A DNA stretch of 64,000 nucleotides from the NCBI RefSeq assembly GCF_013607485.1, contig NZ_SCHP01000002.1, positions 45,459-109,458 of the forward strand, read 5' to 3'. Position 1 is the first letter of the stretch; every line of letters begins with the position of its first letter. This document shows positions 1 through 7,166 of this stretch, in pieces. The notes beneath the pieces were generated by a model. The model ran no database searches, was not told where the DNA came from, and was given only the letters and a program-made list of their open reading frames with translations. The stretch comes from Bombilactobacillus bombi (lineage in GTDB: Bacteria > Bacillota > Bacilli > Lactobacillales > Lactobacillaceae). A program made the position numbers and the translations under genes.

Positions 1-184
1 CATAAGGGGGGAAATCTGGACTCGTGCCCATCACCAAAGTACCCTTATCTTTTACCTTTTGTAAATATTGATCACTAGCGGGTGCAGGTGCATTATCCGC
101 TGCTTGTACCAAAGCACTTCCTGTACTACTGATAAATAATATTGTTGCTAACATAATAGTTAGCCATTGCCAAATTTTTTTCAT
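1..184 (-). CDS. Polar amino-acid ABC transporter substrate-binding protein, N-terminal part
   Basis: The gene runs off the left edge; only the first 61 codons are present. The start ATG is at 184. The product begins with a basic, hydrophobic signal peptide ending near VQAADNAP, followed by the segment KVKDKGTLVMGTSPDFPPY. This is the typical opening strand of the SBP_bac_3 family of periplasmic or lipid-anchored binding proteins for polar amino acids. No lipobox cysteine is evident in the visible part. It lies downstream of a leader with a 16-codon leader peptide and two terminators (271-552), so expression is probably attenuated. The family assignment is secure; the substrate is unknown. 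Confidence 0.8.
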   Translation of the reverse strand, partial: MKKIWQWLTIMLATILFISSTGSALVQAADNAPAPASDQYLQKVKDKGTLVMGTSPDFPPY

Positions 185-270
185 TTTGCTTGCTCCTTTA
201 TATTTATGTTATTTAACATGTGCTGTCAGGTGGATTTGCATGATTTGCTTCATAAATTACCTCAGCTTTC

Positions 271-309
271 TAAAAAATAAAAAGGGAAAGCCCACAATGA
301 GACTTCCCC
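271..309 (-). terminator. Second terminator of leader 1
   Basis: On the minus strand a GGGGAAGTC arm pairs with GGCTTTCCC around a short loop, with some G-U pairs, and is followed by TTTTTATTTTTT. It lies about 87 nt before the binding-protein start. The other leader has a hairpin in the same relative place. Confidence 0.7.
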
Positions 310-318
310 AATTACCAA

Positions 319-354
319 AAGAAAAAGCCTGCATGTGAGAATCCATGCAGACTT
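319..354 (-). terminator. First terminator of leader 1
   Basis: The minus strand reads AAGTCTGCATG, loop, CATGCAGGCTT, then TTTTCTTTT: a strong intrinsic terminator. The left arm (GCATGGA) is complementary to TTCATGC upstream, so two exclusive structures are possible. Confidence 0.85.
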
Positions 355-436
355 AGATTTACTAGAGAATGAAGTCGGCATGAACACGAACTGACGTCTC
401 AGGTCGTATCCATCCAAAACGGAATCAACCCGAGTA

Positions 437-487
437 TTACCGGCTTCGCAGGCGAATATTTAACTGTGATAAGTATGAGTTAATCAT
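437..487 (-). CDS. Leader peptide 1 (16 aa)
   Basis: The ATG at 487 is preceded by a strong AAGGAG ribosome site in the leader RNA. It encodes MINSYLSQLNIRLRSR and stops at 437. It has the same length as the leader peptide at 5927-5977 and shares QLNIR and the final SR with no gaps. The last four sense codons are CTG CGA AGC CGG, rich in infrequent arginine codons. The AGCCGG is also a stem-forming element of the attenuator, so ribosome position could choose between structures. It probably has no function as a protein. Confidence 0.7.
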   Translation of the reverse strand: MINSYLSQLNIRLRSR

Positions 488-523
488 AGCCCTTTCTCCT
501 TAACTTTATCTAATTGATTTTTA

Positions 524-552
524 ATTTTACATAAAGCAAATGACTCTGTCAA
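524..552 (-). promoter_or_regulatory. Promoter of leader 1 / amino-acid ABC operon
   Basis: TTGACA (552-547), a 17-nt spacer and TAAAAT (529-524) on the minus strand, about 35 nt before the leader-peptide start. Confidence 0.8.
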
Positions 553-603
553 GCAATTTTTTAATATAACTTTTAAGAGAGGGCTTATACATTCTGAAGC
601 TAC

Positions 604-632
604 TTGTCGGAGCGTTAGTTCTTAGATATAAT
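604..632 (+). promoter_or_regulatory. Promoter of the 184-aa lipoprotein gene
   Basis: TTGTCG (604-609), a 17-nt spacer and TATAAT (627-632), roughly 80 nt upstream of the lipoprotein start. A second TATAAT-like box follows at about 641. Confidence 0.55.
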
Positions 633-713
633 TAAAAAGGTATAATTAAAGATATTAACCTAAACCCTGTACATTAAAAATTAAATTAAAGGATTAAAAG
701 AGGTGATATCAAC

Positions 714-1268
714 ATGAAAAATGGTAGTAAAATTGCTGCAGTTTTATTAATTTCACTAGGATTAATGGGCTGCCAACAATCCAAAACTAGTTCAAGTAGC
801 AATGTTAATAAAGAGCAAACTACTCACATTAAAAGCACTAACAAAACTAAACAGCCCCATAAAGCTACATCATCAACTAAACATGTGGATCATCAACAAA
901 CTGCTGAACAACCCCAAAGTACTCCATCTCTTAACCAACAATCAAATAATCAGCCAGCTGTTCCTAAAGAAAGTACTGTTAACACCAACGCCGACCATAA
1001 TTCTACTACTAGCAATCAAAAACCAGCATCAACTCCACAAACACCTGCTGAAAAATCAACATCAGAAACACCCGTGGTACAAAATTTTGAACAAGCTACT
1101 ACAATCTTAGAAAATTATTTAGGAAATCAATATAATTATGTCTTTAATGGTACCCAAACTTACAATAATCAACCAGCTTATTATATTAACATTTATCAAC
1201 AAAATGATGACCACCCTTCCGGTGGCTATCTAGTATTGGCTAGCGGAAAAATTATTAGAAGTTGGTAA
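714..1268 (+). CDS. Small secreted lipoprotein with Ser/Thr/Pro-rich stalk
   Basis: The 184-aa product starts with a lipoprotein signal peptide whose lipobox is LMGC (cysteine at residue 20), so it should be lipid-anchored on the outer face of the membrane. Residues 21-120 are a low-complexity Ser/Thr/Asn/Gln/Pro-rich stalk. Residues 124-184 form a compact domain beginning FEQATTILENYLGNQYNYVF and ending at a GGYLVLASGKIIRSW strand, similar in style to the small C-terminal domains of lactobacillus surface lipoproteins. The start is supported by a GAGGTGAT ribosome site. The gene is monocistronic, with a promoter at 604-632 and a terminator at 1306. I do not recognise a named function. Confidence 0.85.
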   Translation: MKNGSKIAAVLLISLGLMGCQQSKTSSSSNVNKEQTTHIKSTNKTKQPHKATSSTKHVDHQQTAEQPQSTPSLNQQSNNQPAVPKESTVNTNADHNSTTSNQKPASTPQTPAEKSTSETPVVQNFEQATTILENYLGNQYNYVFNGTQTYNNQPAYYINIYQQNDDHPSGGYLVLASGKIIRSW

Positions 1269-1305
1269 AATATCTATTAAGCTTAAAAACCAAAGGACAA
1301 CAAGA

Positions 1306-1335
1306 GGCATTCTAATATTTTTAGAATGCCTTTTG
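1306..1335 (+). terminator. Terminator of the lipoprotein gene
   Basis: GGCATTCTAA, short loop, TTAGAATGCC, then TTTT: a perfect 10-bp stem. Confidence 0.85.
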
Positions 1336-1345
1336 TAATACATAA

Positions 1346-1439
1346 ATAGATAAGGTGGATAAGTTTTATCTGTTCAGAGCAAATCGTGTTTTAAAAATAG
1401 TTATAGTAGTAATTACCTATAAATTCCCACCTTATCTAT
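1346..1439. repeat. Inverted repeat with 13-bp arms (94-bp unit)
   Basis: ATAGATAAGGTGG (1346-1358) is matched exactly by its complement CCACCTTATCTAT (1427-1439), with 68 nt of AT-rich sequence between. No ORF lies inside. It could be a miniature inverted-repeat element or a folded RNA; only one copy was seen in the window. Confidence 0.5.
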
Positions 1440-1543
1440 CATAATTACTATACAAAACATTCCCAATCACACGTATTTACGGTTGCAAAATCAATTATTT
1501 TGGACACCAGCCAATCTTATAAGTAGATAATCACTTAAAAATA

Positions 1544-1580
1544 TAAAAAATAAGAGAAGATATCTCCATCTTCTCTTATT
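1544..1580 (-). terminator. Terminator of the aldehyde dehydrogenase gene
   Basis: AATAAGAGAAGA, 8-nt loop, TCTTCTCTTATT with a following T-run on the minus strand. It lies just past the aldehyde dehydrogenase stop. Confidence 0.85.
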
Positions 1581-1607
1581 AACCGTTGTTATAGATTTTT
1601 GTAATAT

Positions 1608-2972
1608 CTATGGTTTTAAAACTAAATGCTGATTAACAAAAGCTTCGATACCTAAGGAACTAAGTTCACGTCCGTAACCAGAATTCTTAATCCCACCAAA
1701 TGGCATATCTGGTGTGGAAGACCAACCAGAGTTAATAAAGGACATTCCAGTTTCAATTTTAGCAGCAACTTTGGCAGCATGCTCCACATCGCTAGAAAAG
1801 ACCGTTCCACCGAGGCCGTAGCTCGAATCATTAGCTAATTGAATTGCCTCAGCTTCATCATGAACGCGATATACGGATGCTACCGGGCCAAATAATTCTT
1901 GATTAAAAATCGGATTATCGTGATCAATATCTGTTAAAATCGTTGGTTGGAAAAATTGTCCTGGTAAATCTACAGGCTCATTACCATAGTACACCTTAGC
2001 TCCACCAGCAATAGCATCATTAACCTGAGATTGCAATTTATCTTTAGCACTTTTAGAAGATAAGGGAGCTAAAGTAGTGCTTGAATCCATAGGATCTCCC
2101 ATTTTAACCTGACTAAAAGCATTCTTTAATAGTTCTAAAAATTGATCATACATACTATCCATGACAATAAAACGTTTAGAAGAAGTGCAGACTTGGCCTG
2201 CATTATAAAGACGTGCTTGAGGAACTACTTCCTTTAATTCGTCCCAATTGGCATCATCTAAAATAATAAAGGCATCATTGCCGCCCAATTCCAAAGTTGA
2301 TTTCTTCAAAGCCTTGCCAGCTGTTGCTGCGATTGATGTACCCGCACGCTCTGAGCCTGTTAAGCAAACCCCGGCAACGCGTGGATCTTCGATAGCTTTA
2401 GCTACTTGATCATAATTAATAAAGAGATTTGTTAAAGTCCCCGCCGGCGCTCCGGATTCTGCTACCAAATCAGCAAACATCTGCACTGACATTGGACAAA
2501 TAGAAGCCGACTTTAAAATCATCGGATTACCAACCATAATATTAGGAGCCAAAACCCGCATTATCTGATACAATGGGAAATTCCAAGGCTCAACTGCTAC
2601 AATCACGCCCGTAGACTGCTTTAGATAATAAGCATTACCCTGCTTGGTTTTTAGAGGAACTGGTTGCAATAATTCTGCTCCATGCTCTGCATAATATTGT
2701 GCAATCCAAATACATAAATCCACTTCACCTTGAGCCTCAGTTAAAAGCTTACCCATATCATAGGTCATTGCGCGCGCCAAATCATCGCGCTTTTTTTGCA
2801 TTAAATCCGCAATATTTAATAAAATCTGACTGCGATTTTGCGGATCATCCTGACGCCACTGTTGATATAACTGATGTCCTGCTGTTAAGGCTTGTTCTAA
2901 GTCAGCATCAGAAGCATTATCATACTCTTGCATAACTTCATTATTATAAGGATAAATTGTTTTATATGCCAT
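1608..2972 (-). CDS. NAD(P)-dependent aldehyde dehydrogenase (succinate-semialdehyde dehydrogenase type)
   Basis: 454 aa, the usual length for the short lactobacillus members of the ALDH superfamily annotated as succinate-semialdehyde dehydrogenase. It oxidises an aldehyde to the acid with NAD(P)+. Visible catalytic features are the PWNFP motif (Asn131), Lys154 in MILKSAS, ELGGND with Glu228, and YNAGQVC with nucleophile Cys262. The C-terminus carries PFGGIKNSGYGRE. The gene is cytoplasmic and monocistronic, with its own terminator, and no GABA genes nearby. Family and catalytic competence are clear; the aldehyde substrate is inferred only from family naming. Confidence 0.9.
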   Translation of the reverse strand: MAYKTIYPYNNEVMQEYDNASDADLEQALTAGHQLYQQWRQDDPQNRSQILLNIADLMQKKRDDLARAMTYDMGKLLTEAQGEVDLCIWIAQYYAEHGAELLQPVPLKTKQGNAYYLKQSTGVIVAVEPWNFPLYQIMRVLAPNIMVGNPMILKSASICPMSVQMFADLVAESGAPAGTLTNLFINYDQVAKAIEDPRVAGVCLTGSERAGTSIAATAGKALKKSTLELGGNDAFIILDDANWDELKEVVPQARLYNAGQVCTSSKRFIVMDSMYDQFLELLKNAFSQVKMGDPMDSSTTLAPLSSKSAKDKLQSQVNDAIAGGAKVYYGNEPVDLPGQFFQPTILTDIDHDNPIFNQELFGPVASVYRVHDEAEAIQLANDSSYGLGGTVFSSDVEHAAKVAAKIETGMSFINSGWSSTPDMPFGGIKNSGYGRELSSLGIEAFVNQHLVLKP

Positions 2973-3100
2973 TATTTTTCTCCCTTGTTAAACTTCAAAC
3001 ATTGGTATGACCGTTAGTTTAATTGTTTCGTACCAATTACTAAATTCATTATATTATGCAAACGTTTAAAAGCAAATTATTGTGCTTGTTAACTAGCTAA

Positions 3101-3868
3101 CTAATTCTCAGCAAAATAATCATATAATTGTTCGGTAGTTAATTGAGCTTTGTCCGAACCAGAAAAATCAGCTTGCACTTGTCCATCTTTTAAGACCAAT
3201 AAGCGATTACCATATTGTAGAGCATCTTCTAATTGATGAGTAATCATCAAAGCTGTTAGCCGATCTGCTTGGATATGTTGATTAGTAGCCTGTAATAAAG
3301 CTTCACTAGTATGGGGATCTAAAGCGGCTGTATGCTCATCTAATAGGATAATATCCGGACGCTTGAGCACCGCCATCAAAAAGCTGAGGGCCTGGCGTTG
3401 CCCGCCTGATAGCGCTCCAGTAGCAGTATTTAAATGTTCTTCTAAACCATTATTCATACTAGCAGCTAGATCTTTAAATTGGGGTAAATAATTCTTTAAA
3501 TGTCGGGAACGTAAAGTTCGCCTTTCCCCTCTTTTCAATGCTAATAACAGATTTTCAGCAACAGTCATTCGCGGAGCCGTTCCCATTTTGGGGTCTTGAA
3601 ACACACGACTCAAAAACTGGGTATGCTGTTCTTCTGACATGTTGGTAATATCTTGGCCATTATGAAAAATTTGGCCTGCACTAACTGTTAATAAGCCACT
3701 AATAACATTGAATAGGGTCGATTTACCGGCACCATTAGTACCAACTACAGTAATAAAATCACCTTGGTTAATCTGCAAATTAATCTGCTTTAAAATTTGG
3801 GTTTCTTGCGCTGTTCCTTGATTAACAGCTGTACTGACATTTTTTAGTTCCAATATTGGACTAGTCAT
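3101..3868 (-). CDS. ABC transporter ATP-binding protein (TrpXYZ-like system)
   Basis: 255-aa cytoplasmic ATPase. Walker A is GTNGAGKST (43-51), the signature is LSGGQRQ (about 153-159), and Walker B with D-loop is IILLDEHTAALDP (about 174-186). It overlaps the permease gene by 8 nt and is last in a binding protein-permease-ATPase operon. The set matches the COG2984/COG4120/COG1101 uptake systems, of which streptococcal TrpXYZ is one. Tryptophan or another aromatic compound is a guess, helped by a Trp codon in the leader peptide upstream. Confidence 0.88.
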   Translation of the reverse strand: MTSPILELKNVSTAVNQGTAQETQILKQINLQINQGDFITVVGTNGAGKSTLFNVISGLLTVSAGQIFHNGQDITNMSEEQHTQFLSRVFQDPKMGTAPRMTVAENLLLALKRGERRTLRSRHLKNYLPQFKDLAASMNNGLEEHLNTATGALSGGQRQALSFLMAVLKRPDIILLDEHTAALDPHTSEALLQATNQHIQADRLTALMITHQLEDALQYGNRLLVLKDGQVQADFSGSDKAQLTTEQLYDYFAEN

Positions 3869-4760
3869 AATGTTGTACCCCCTTCAACAATGTTTTTCGT
3901 AGGCGCAAATGTTTTTCTAATTGCGGCAACATCATACAAAATGCCAAAACTAAAGATGATAATAAGTTCAAATCATTGGCATTAAAGCCTAATTGTAAGA
4001 CGGCTAATAATAATAAACGGTAAATAATACTACCTAACGTGACTGCTACTAAACGTTGATTTAAAGTTAATTCACCAAAGACTACTTCGCCAATAATAAT
4101 TGAAGCTAAGGCAATAACAATGGTTCCAATTCCCATATTAATATCAGCATAGCCGTTGCTTTGGGCAATTAAAGCGCCGCAAACACCGACTAATCCATTA
4201 GAAATCATCAGCCCCATAATAATCATATTGTCAGTTTTAATGCCTAAAGATTTCGCCATTTGTGGATTATCTCCAGTAGCAATAAAGGCTTGTCCCCATT
4301 CAGTTTGTAAGATAAAAATTAAAACTACAGTAATAATTAAAATGACTAAAGCCCCAATTAGCACGCTATCAAAGTACTGAGGCAAGCCTTGTAAAAATTT
4401 GCTGCTAAATAAAGTTTTTTGGCCCAATAATGAAATATTGGATTTACCCATAATCCGTAAATTAATTGAATATGCAGCTGTCATCACTAAAATTCCTGCT
4501 AATAAGCTTGGAATTTTACCTTTTGTATACAACAAGCCAGTAATTAAACCTGCCACTAAGCCAGCGCCAAAAGCTAATAAAGTCGCTAACAGTGCAGAGC
4601 AGCCATGTGTTAATGCCGTTACTGCTACAGCAGCTCCTAGCGGAAAAGTTCCTTCGACTGTCATATCAGCAAAATTTAATATTCTAAATGTTAAGTATAG
4701 CCCGAGGCCTAATAAAGCCCATAAAAGTCCTTGTCCAATTGCCGAAACCATTAAATTCAT
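3861..4760 (-). CDS. ABC transporter permease (TrpXYZ-like system)
   Basis: 299-aa integral membrane protein with about eight or nine hydrophobic segments. It has the family opening GLYLTFRILNFADMTVEGTF and LGAAVAV, typical of the permeases of COG4120 in the branched-chain/sugar permease superfamily. Its ATG starts on the last base of the binding-protein stop codon (TAATG), which indicates translational coupling. The ATPase follows with an 8-nt overlap. It forms the membrane channel of the importer. Confidence 0.88.
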   Translation of the reverse strand: MNLMVSAIGQGLLWALLGLGLYLTFRILNFADMTVEGTFPLGAAVAVTALTHGCSALLATLLAFGAGLVAGLITGLLYTKGKIPSLLAGILVMTAAYSINLRIMGKSNISLLGQKTLFSSKFLQGLPQYFDSVLIGALVILIITVVLIFILQTEWGQAFIATGDNPQMAKSLGIKTDNMIIMGLMISNGLVGVCGALIAQSNGYADINMGIGTIVIALASIIIGEVVFGELTLNQRLVAVTLGSIIYRLLLLAVLQLGFNANDLNLLSSLVLAFCMMLPQLEKHLRLRKTLLKGVQHYD

Positions 4761-5752
4761 TATTTAAAAACCTCCCCTTTACTTTGAGCTTCATGTAAGA
4801 AGCGTGAAGGTACTTTAATACCTAATTTTCGAGCTTGTTTGAGATTAACCACTGGATCTCCATGACGGACATATTCAATGGGAGTAGTTGCTGGCTGTTT
4901 TTGCCCCTTTAACAAAGCCGCTGTTAAATGTCCCCCCATTATCCCCAGTTTATATTGATTAATACTATAAGTAGCCACGCCTCCTTGCTTCACCATAGTA
5001 TCAACAGCAGGAAAAACTGGTTTATTGACAGCATCAGCATTCTTAACCAAAGTTTGCATAGCCCCAGCAATTACATTATCTGCTGGTACTATCACTGCAT
5101 CCACTTGCTGCAGCATTTGCTGAGATACTTGATTTAAGTCGTTACTGTTAGAAATTGAGTAAGACTTTAATGAAATATTCAACTGGCGCGCTTTTTTGAC
5201 TATTAGCTTATACTCAGCTACTGCAGAGCTATCACTGGAGGTATAAATCACCCCTAGAGTTTGTAAATGGGGCATAAATTCTTGAATGAGCCGCAATTGC
5301 TCAGCTACCGGTGACAAGTTAGATACACCAGTGATATTACCTCCCGGGTGTTGAAAATTCTTTACTAATCCAGCCGTTTTTGGATCCGTAACTGCTCCTA
5401 AGACAAGGGGAATTTTTTTAGTAGCATTAGCCAACGCTTGAGAGGCTGGAGTAGTAATACCCACAACAACATTGGAATTTTCATTGACAAGCTTAGAGGC
5501 CATGGTTTTCAGGTTGCTTTGATCACCTTGAGCATTTTGATAGTCTATCTGAATATTTTTGCCATTATGATAGCCTTTTTCGGCTAAGCCAGCCGTAAAT
5601 CCCTCTTGAATCTGGTCTAAAGCTGGATGATGCATTAAAGTTAAAACACCAACTCGTACTTGTGACTGGGATGTTAAATGCTTATTTTCGCTAAAAAAAG
5701 CCACTATTAAAAACATTACTAAAATACTAATAAATGCCACCATACGTTTCAT
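4760..5752 (-). CDS. ABC transporter substrate-binding protein (COG2984, TrpX-like)
   Basis: About 330 aa. I place the start at ATG 5752, with GGTGG eight bases upstream; an in-frame GTG at 5764 lies too close to the ribosome site. The product has one N-terminal hydrophobic segment (MVAFISILVMFLIVAFF) with no lipobox cysteine. The two-lobed ABC_sub_bind fold follows, with RVGVLTLMHHPALDQI, DYQNAQGD, VVGITTPASQALAN and VIVPADN. It captures the substrate outside the membrane for the permease/ATPase pair downstream. Expression is governed by the attenuator leader at 5776-6036. Confidence 0.88.
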   Translation of the reverse strand: MKRMVAFISILVMFLIVAFFSENKHLTSQSQVRVGVLTLMHHPALDQIQEGFTAGLAEKGYHNGKNIQIDYQNAQGDQSNLKTMASKLVNENSNVVVGITTPASQALANATKKIPLVLGAVTDPKTAGLVKNFQHPGGNITGVSNLSPVAEQLRLIQEFMPHLQTLGVIYTSSDSSAVAEYKLIVKKARQLNISLKSYSISNSNDLNQVSQQMLQQVDAVIVPADNVIAGAMQTLVKNADAVNKPVFPAVDTMVKQGGVATYSINQYKLGIMGGHLTAALLKGQKQPATTPIEYVRHGDPVVNLKQARKLGIKVPSRFLHEAQSKGEVFK

Positions 5753-5775
5753 CGAAATAACCACCCTTCAACAAT

Positions 5776-5808
5776 TAAAAAAAGAGGAACCATTTTTAGG
5801 CTCCTCTT
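5776..5808 (-). terminator. Second terminator of leader 2
   Basis: The minus strand reads AAGAGGAGCC, loop, GGTTCCTCTT, then a T-run. It ends only about 24 nt before the binding-protein ATG. Confidence 0.85.
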
Positions 5809-5814
5809 CATGAC

Positions 5815-5851
5815 AAAAGAAAAAGCCTGCATCAAGATTTCATGCAGACTT
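5815..5851 (-). terminator. First terminator of leader 2
   Basis: The minus strand reads AAGTCTGCAT, loop, ATGCAGGCTT, then TTTCTTTT. It is nearly identical to the first terminator of leader 1. Confidence 0.88.
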
Positions 5852-5926
5852 CTAAATATTAGAAATGAGCCGGCATGAATACGAACTGAATTACTCAGGC
5901 CGCATCCATGACGGAATTAACCCAAG

Positions 5927-5977
5927 TTACCGGCTTTGCCAACGAATATTCAACTGTAAGCTTGAGTTAGTCATCAT
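5927..5977 (-). CDS. Leader peptide 2 (16 aa, contains Trp)
   Basis: ATG ATG at 5977/5974 follows the ribosome site AGAAGGAG. It encodes MMTNSSLQLNIRWQSR and stops at 5927. It has the same length as leader peptide 1 and shares QLNIR and SR. The position that is Leu in leader 1 is Trp (TGG) here, four codons before the stop and just upstream of the stem-forming AGCCGG. The controlled operon resembles TrpXYZ, so sensing of charged tRNA-Trp, or of an Arg tRNA, by a stalled ribosome is plausible. Confidence 0.72.
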   Translation of the reverse strand: MMTNSSLQLNIRWQSR

Positions 5978-6007
5978 TTTCTCCTTCTGTCATCTAAATT
6001 AAGTAAA

Positions 6008-6036
6008 ATTATAAAGATAAAATTTGCCAGTGTCAA
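6008..6036 (-). promoter_or_regulatory. Promoter of leader 2 / TrpXYZ-like operon
   Basis: Perfect consensus on the minus strand: TTGACA (6036-6031), a 17-nt spacer and TATAAT (6013-6008). So strong a promoter fits control by attenuation rather than by initiation. Confidence 0.88.
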
Positions 6037-6044
6037 CTAGTAAT

Positions 6045-6455
6045 TTATTTATCTAAACTATTATAATGTTCATCACTGACAGGCTCCAACCATTCTGGAG
6101 TACCAGCAGTTATTGCCAGGTGTGAAAACCAACTATCTTTAGTGGCACCATGCCAATGCTTGATACCATCATGAGTTACCACTACGTCACCTGGCATTAA
6201 ATGTTGAGCAGGTTTGCCTTCTTCTTGATACCAGCCTTCACCGCCAGTCACTAATAATATTTGATAACCGTTATGATGAATATGCCAGTTATTACGGCAT
6301 CCCGGTTCAAACGTTACATTACCGACGCCCACATTGACATCAGGATCATTAACCAAATTATTTAAATAGCTTTGTCCAATAAAATATTGCGCATAAGCGT
6401 CATTTTTTGCGCCAAGAGCAAATATACCTTTTTTAACTGCTTCATTCTTTGCCAT
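6045..6455 (-). CDS. Cupin-domain protein
   Basis: 136-aa single-domain cupin. Metal-binding motif 1 is visible as NNWHIHHNGYQILLVTGGEGWY and motif 2 as PGDVVVTHDGIKHWHGA, with His residues in the expected places. The family includes small carboxymuconolactone-decarboxylase-like cupins of unproven activity. It is the last gene of a MerR-SDR-cupin operon, 18 nt downstream of the NAD(P)-binding gene. A stress or electrophile role is inferred from the MerR neighbour. Confidence 0.85.
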   Translation of the reverse strand: MAKNEAVKKGIFALGAKNDAYAQYFIGQSYLNNLVNDPDVNVGVGNVTFEPGCRNNWHIHHNGYQILLVTGGEGWYQEEGKPAQHLMPGDVVVTHDGIKHWHGATKDSWFSHLAITAGTPEWLEPVSDEHYNSLDK

Positions 6456-6473
6456 TTCGATTACTCCTTAATT

Positions 6474-7106
6474 TTAATATTGTGGGGTATCACCATTTGT
6501 ACCCGGCTGATCAATTCCTAAACTACTGTATTCATATTGCTGAGGATTTTGACAAATTTTAACAATCAAATCAGCAATGCTGGCACGCGAGACAATTGTA
6601 CCTTTAAATGGTTCTGACTTCGTGGTTAATTCATAATCAATCTTAGGATTATTATTCATATAGGCAGCTCGAATAATCGTATAGTTAAGAGTTGACTCTT
6701 CTATAATTTTGGCAGCCCGCCTCGTATCTTCCATGACTTCATGGCCTACAGAACGTTCTAGCCACTCCCCAAACTTTCCCGGCACTTCGTGATATAGCCC
6801 TAAGCCTGTTACATAAATTAATCGTTGAACATTTTGAGCAGTCATTGCTTTAACAATATTAACGGCTAAAGGTTCAAAAACTCCACCTAAATTAGCATAG
6901 ACCAAGTCTTGCTTAGCAATTGCTGACTCTAATATCTCATAGTCACGGACATCCCCCTCAATTACAGTCTCTCTGTGGACATCAGTAACACTTAGGCGGT
7001 GAGCATTCCGCAAATATAGGGTCAAATGTGCATTTGTTTCTGCTAACAGGCGCTGGCGTACTAATTGTGCAATTTGTCCATACGCACCTAAAATCAAAAT
7101 ATTCAT
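6474..7106 (-). CDS. NAD(P)-binding atypical SDR / NmrA-like protein
   Basis: 210 aa. The N-terminal Rossmann strand MNILILGAYGQIAQLV has the GxxGxxA dinucleotide-binding motif. IEGDVRD (cofactor-adjacent acid) and VYANLGG follow. The IYVTGLGLY segment is followed by a long insert lacking a classical YxxxK pair, as in the SDR_a5/NmrA group. It may reduce a quinone or other electrophile, or sense the redox cofactor. The MerR-type promoter lies directly upstream (7129-7159), so the upstream regulator probably activates it. Confidence 0.85.
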   Translation of the reverse strand: MNILILGAYGQIAQLVRQRLLAETNAHLTLYLRNAHRLSVTDVHRETVIEGDVRDYEILESAIAKQDLVYANLGGVFEPLAVNIVKAMTAQNVQRLIYVTGLGLYHEVPGKFGEWLERSVGHEVMEDTRRAAKIIEESTLNYTIIRAAYMNNNPKIDYELTTKSEPFKGTIVSRASIADLIVKICQNPQQYEYSSLGIDQPGTNGDTPQY

Positions 7107-7128
7107 GGCTATCCTCCTTTTAATTATA

Positions 7129-7159
7129 AGCTTATGACTTCGTGTTAACTCGAAGTCAA
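7129..7159 (-). promoter_or_regulatory. MerR-type promoter/operator of the SDR-cupin genes
   Basis: The minus strand has TTGACT (7159-7154), a 19-bp spacer and TAAGCT (7134-7129). A 22-bp near-perfect palindrome (GACTTCG/CGAAGTC around GTTAAC, 7136-7157) fills the spacer. An over-long 19-bp spacer with a dyad between the boxes is the hallmark of MerR-activated promoters. Confidence 0.8.
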
Positions 7160-7166
7160 GGATAAT

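Larger units (their letters stand above)
271..515 (-). promoter_or_regulatory. Attenuator leader 1 (leader peptide, conserved core, two terminators)
   Basis: This untranslated leader sits between a consensus promoter and the binding-protein gene. In transcript order it holds a 16-codon leader ORF ending in AGC CGG TAA, a conserved core with short hairpins (ATTCC/GGAT and CTGA/TCAG), a TTCATGCCG element, then two rho-independent terminators. The sequence is clearly homologous to the leader at 5776-6000. The AGCCGG at the end of the leader ORF can partly pair with downstream CCGACT, and TTCATGC can pair with GCATGGA in the left arm of terminator 1, which would make an antiterminator. I do not recognise a known riboswitch or T-box signature. 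The attenuation mechanism is inferred. Confidence 0.7.
5776..6000 (-). promoter_or_regulatory. Attenuator leader 2 (leader peptide, conserved core, two terminators)
   Basis: It has the same architecture as leader 1: consensus promoter, strong ribosome site, 16-codon leader ORF ending AGC CGG TAA, conserved core, and two tandem terminators immediately before the binding-protein gene. The AGCCGG of the leader ORF is an exact complement of CCGGCT in GTATTCATGCCGGCT. TTCATGC is an exact complement of GCATGAA in the left arm of terminator 1, so pairing of AGCCGG would compete with antitermination. Conserved blocks shared with leader 1 include AATATTCG, AAGCCGGTAA, ATTCCGT, CCTGAG, TCAGTTCGT and TTCATGCCG. 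Confidence 0.75.

Noticed and set aside
320..500. Leader 1 and leader 2 as T-box or SAM riboswitch
   Set aside because: The T-box TGGNACC antiterminator motif and the S-box core were not found; a translated leader ORF with matching pairings explains the conserved ends better.
802..1110. Long second frame inside the lipoprotein gene
   Set aside because: It is a shadow of the biased Ser/Thr/Asn codons of the real lipoprotein; no ribosome site and no protein-like features.
4399..4767. Antisense frame of 122 codons opposite the permease gene
   Set aside because: It arises from hydrophobic codons on the other strand; no promoter or ribosome site fits, and the permease frame is well supported.
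5752..5764. Upstream GTG start for the COG2984 binding protein
   Set aside because: The GTG forms part of the ribosome site; ATG 5752 has correct spacing.
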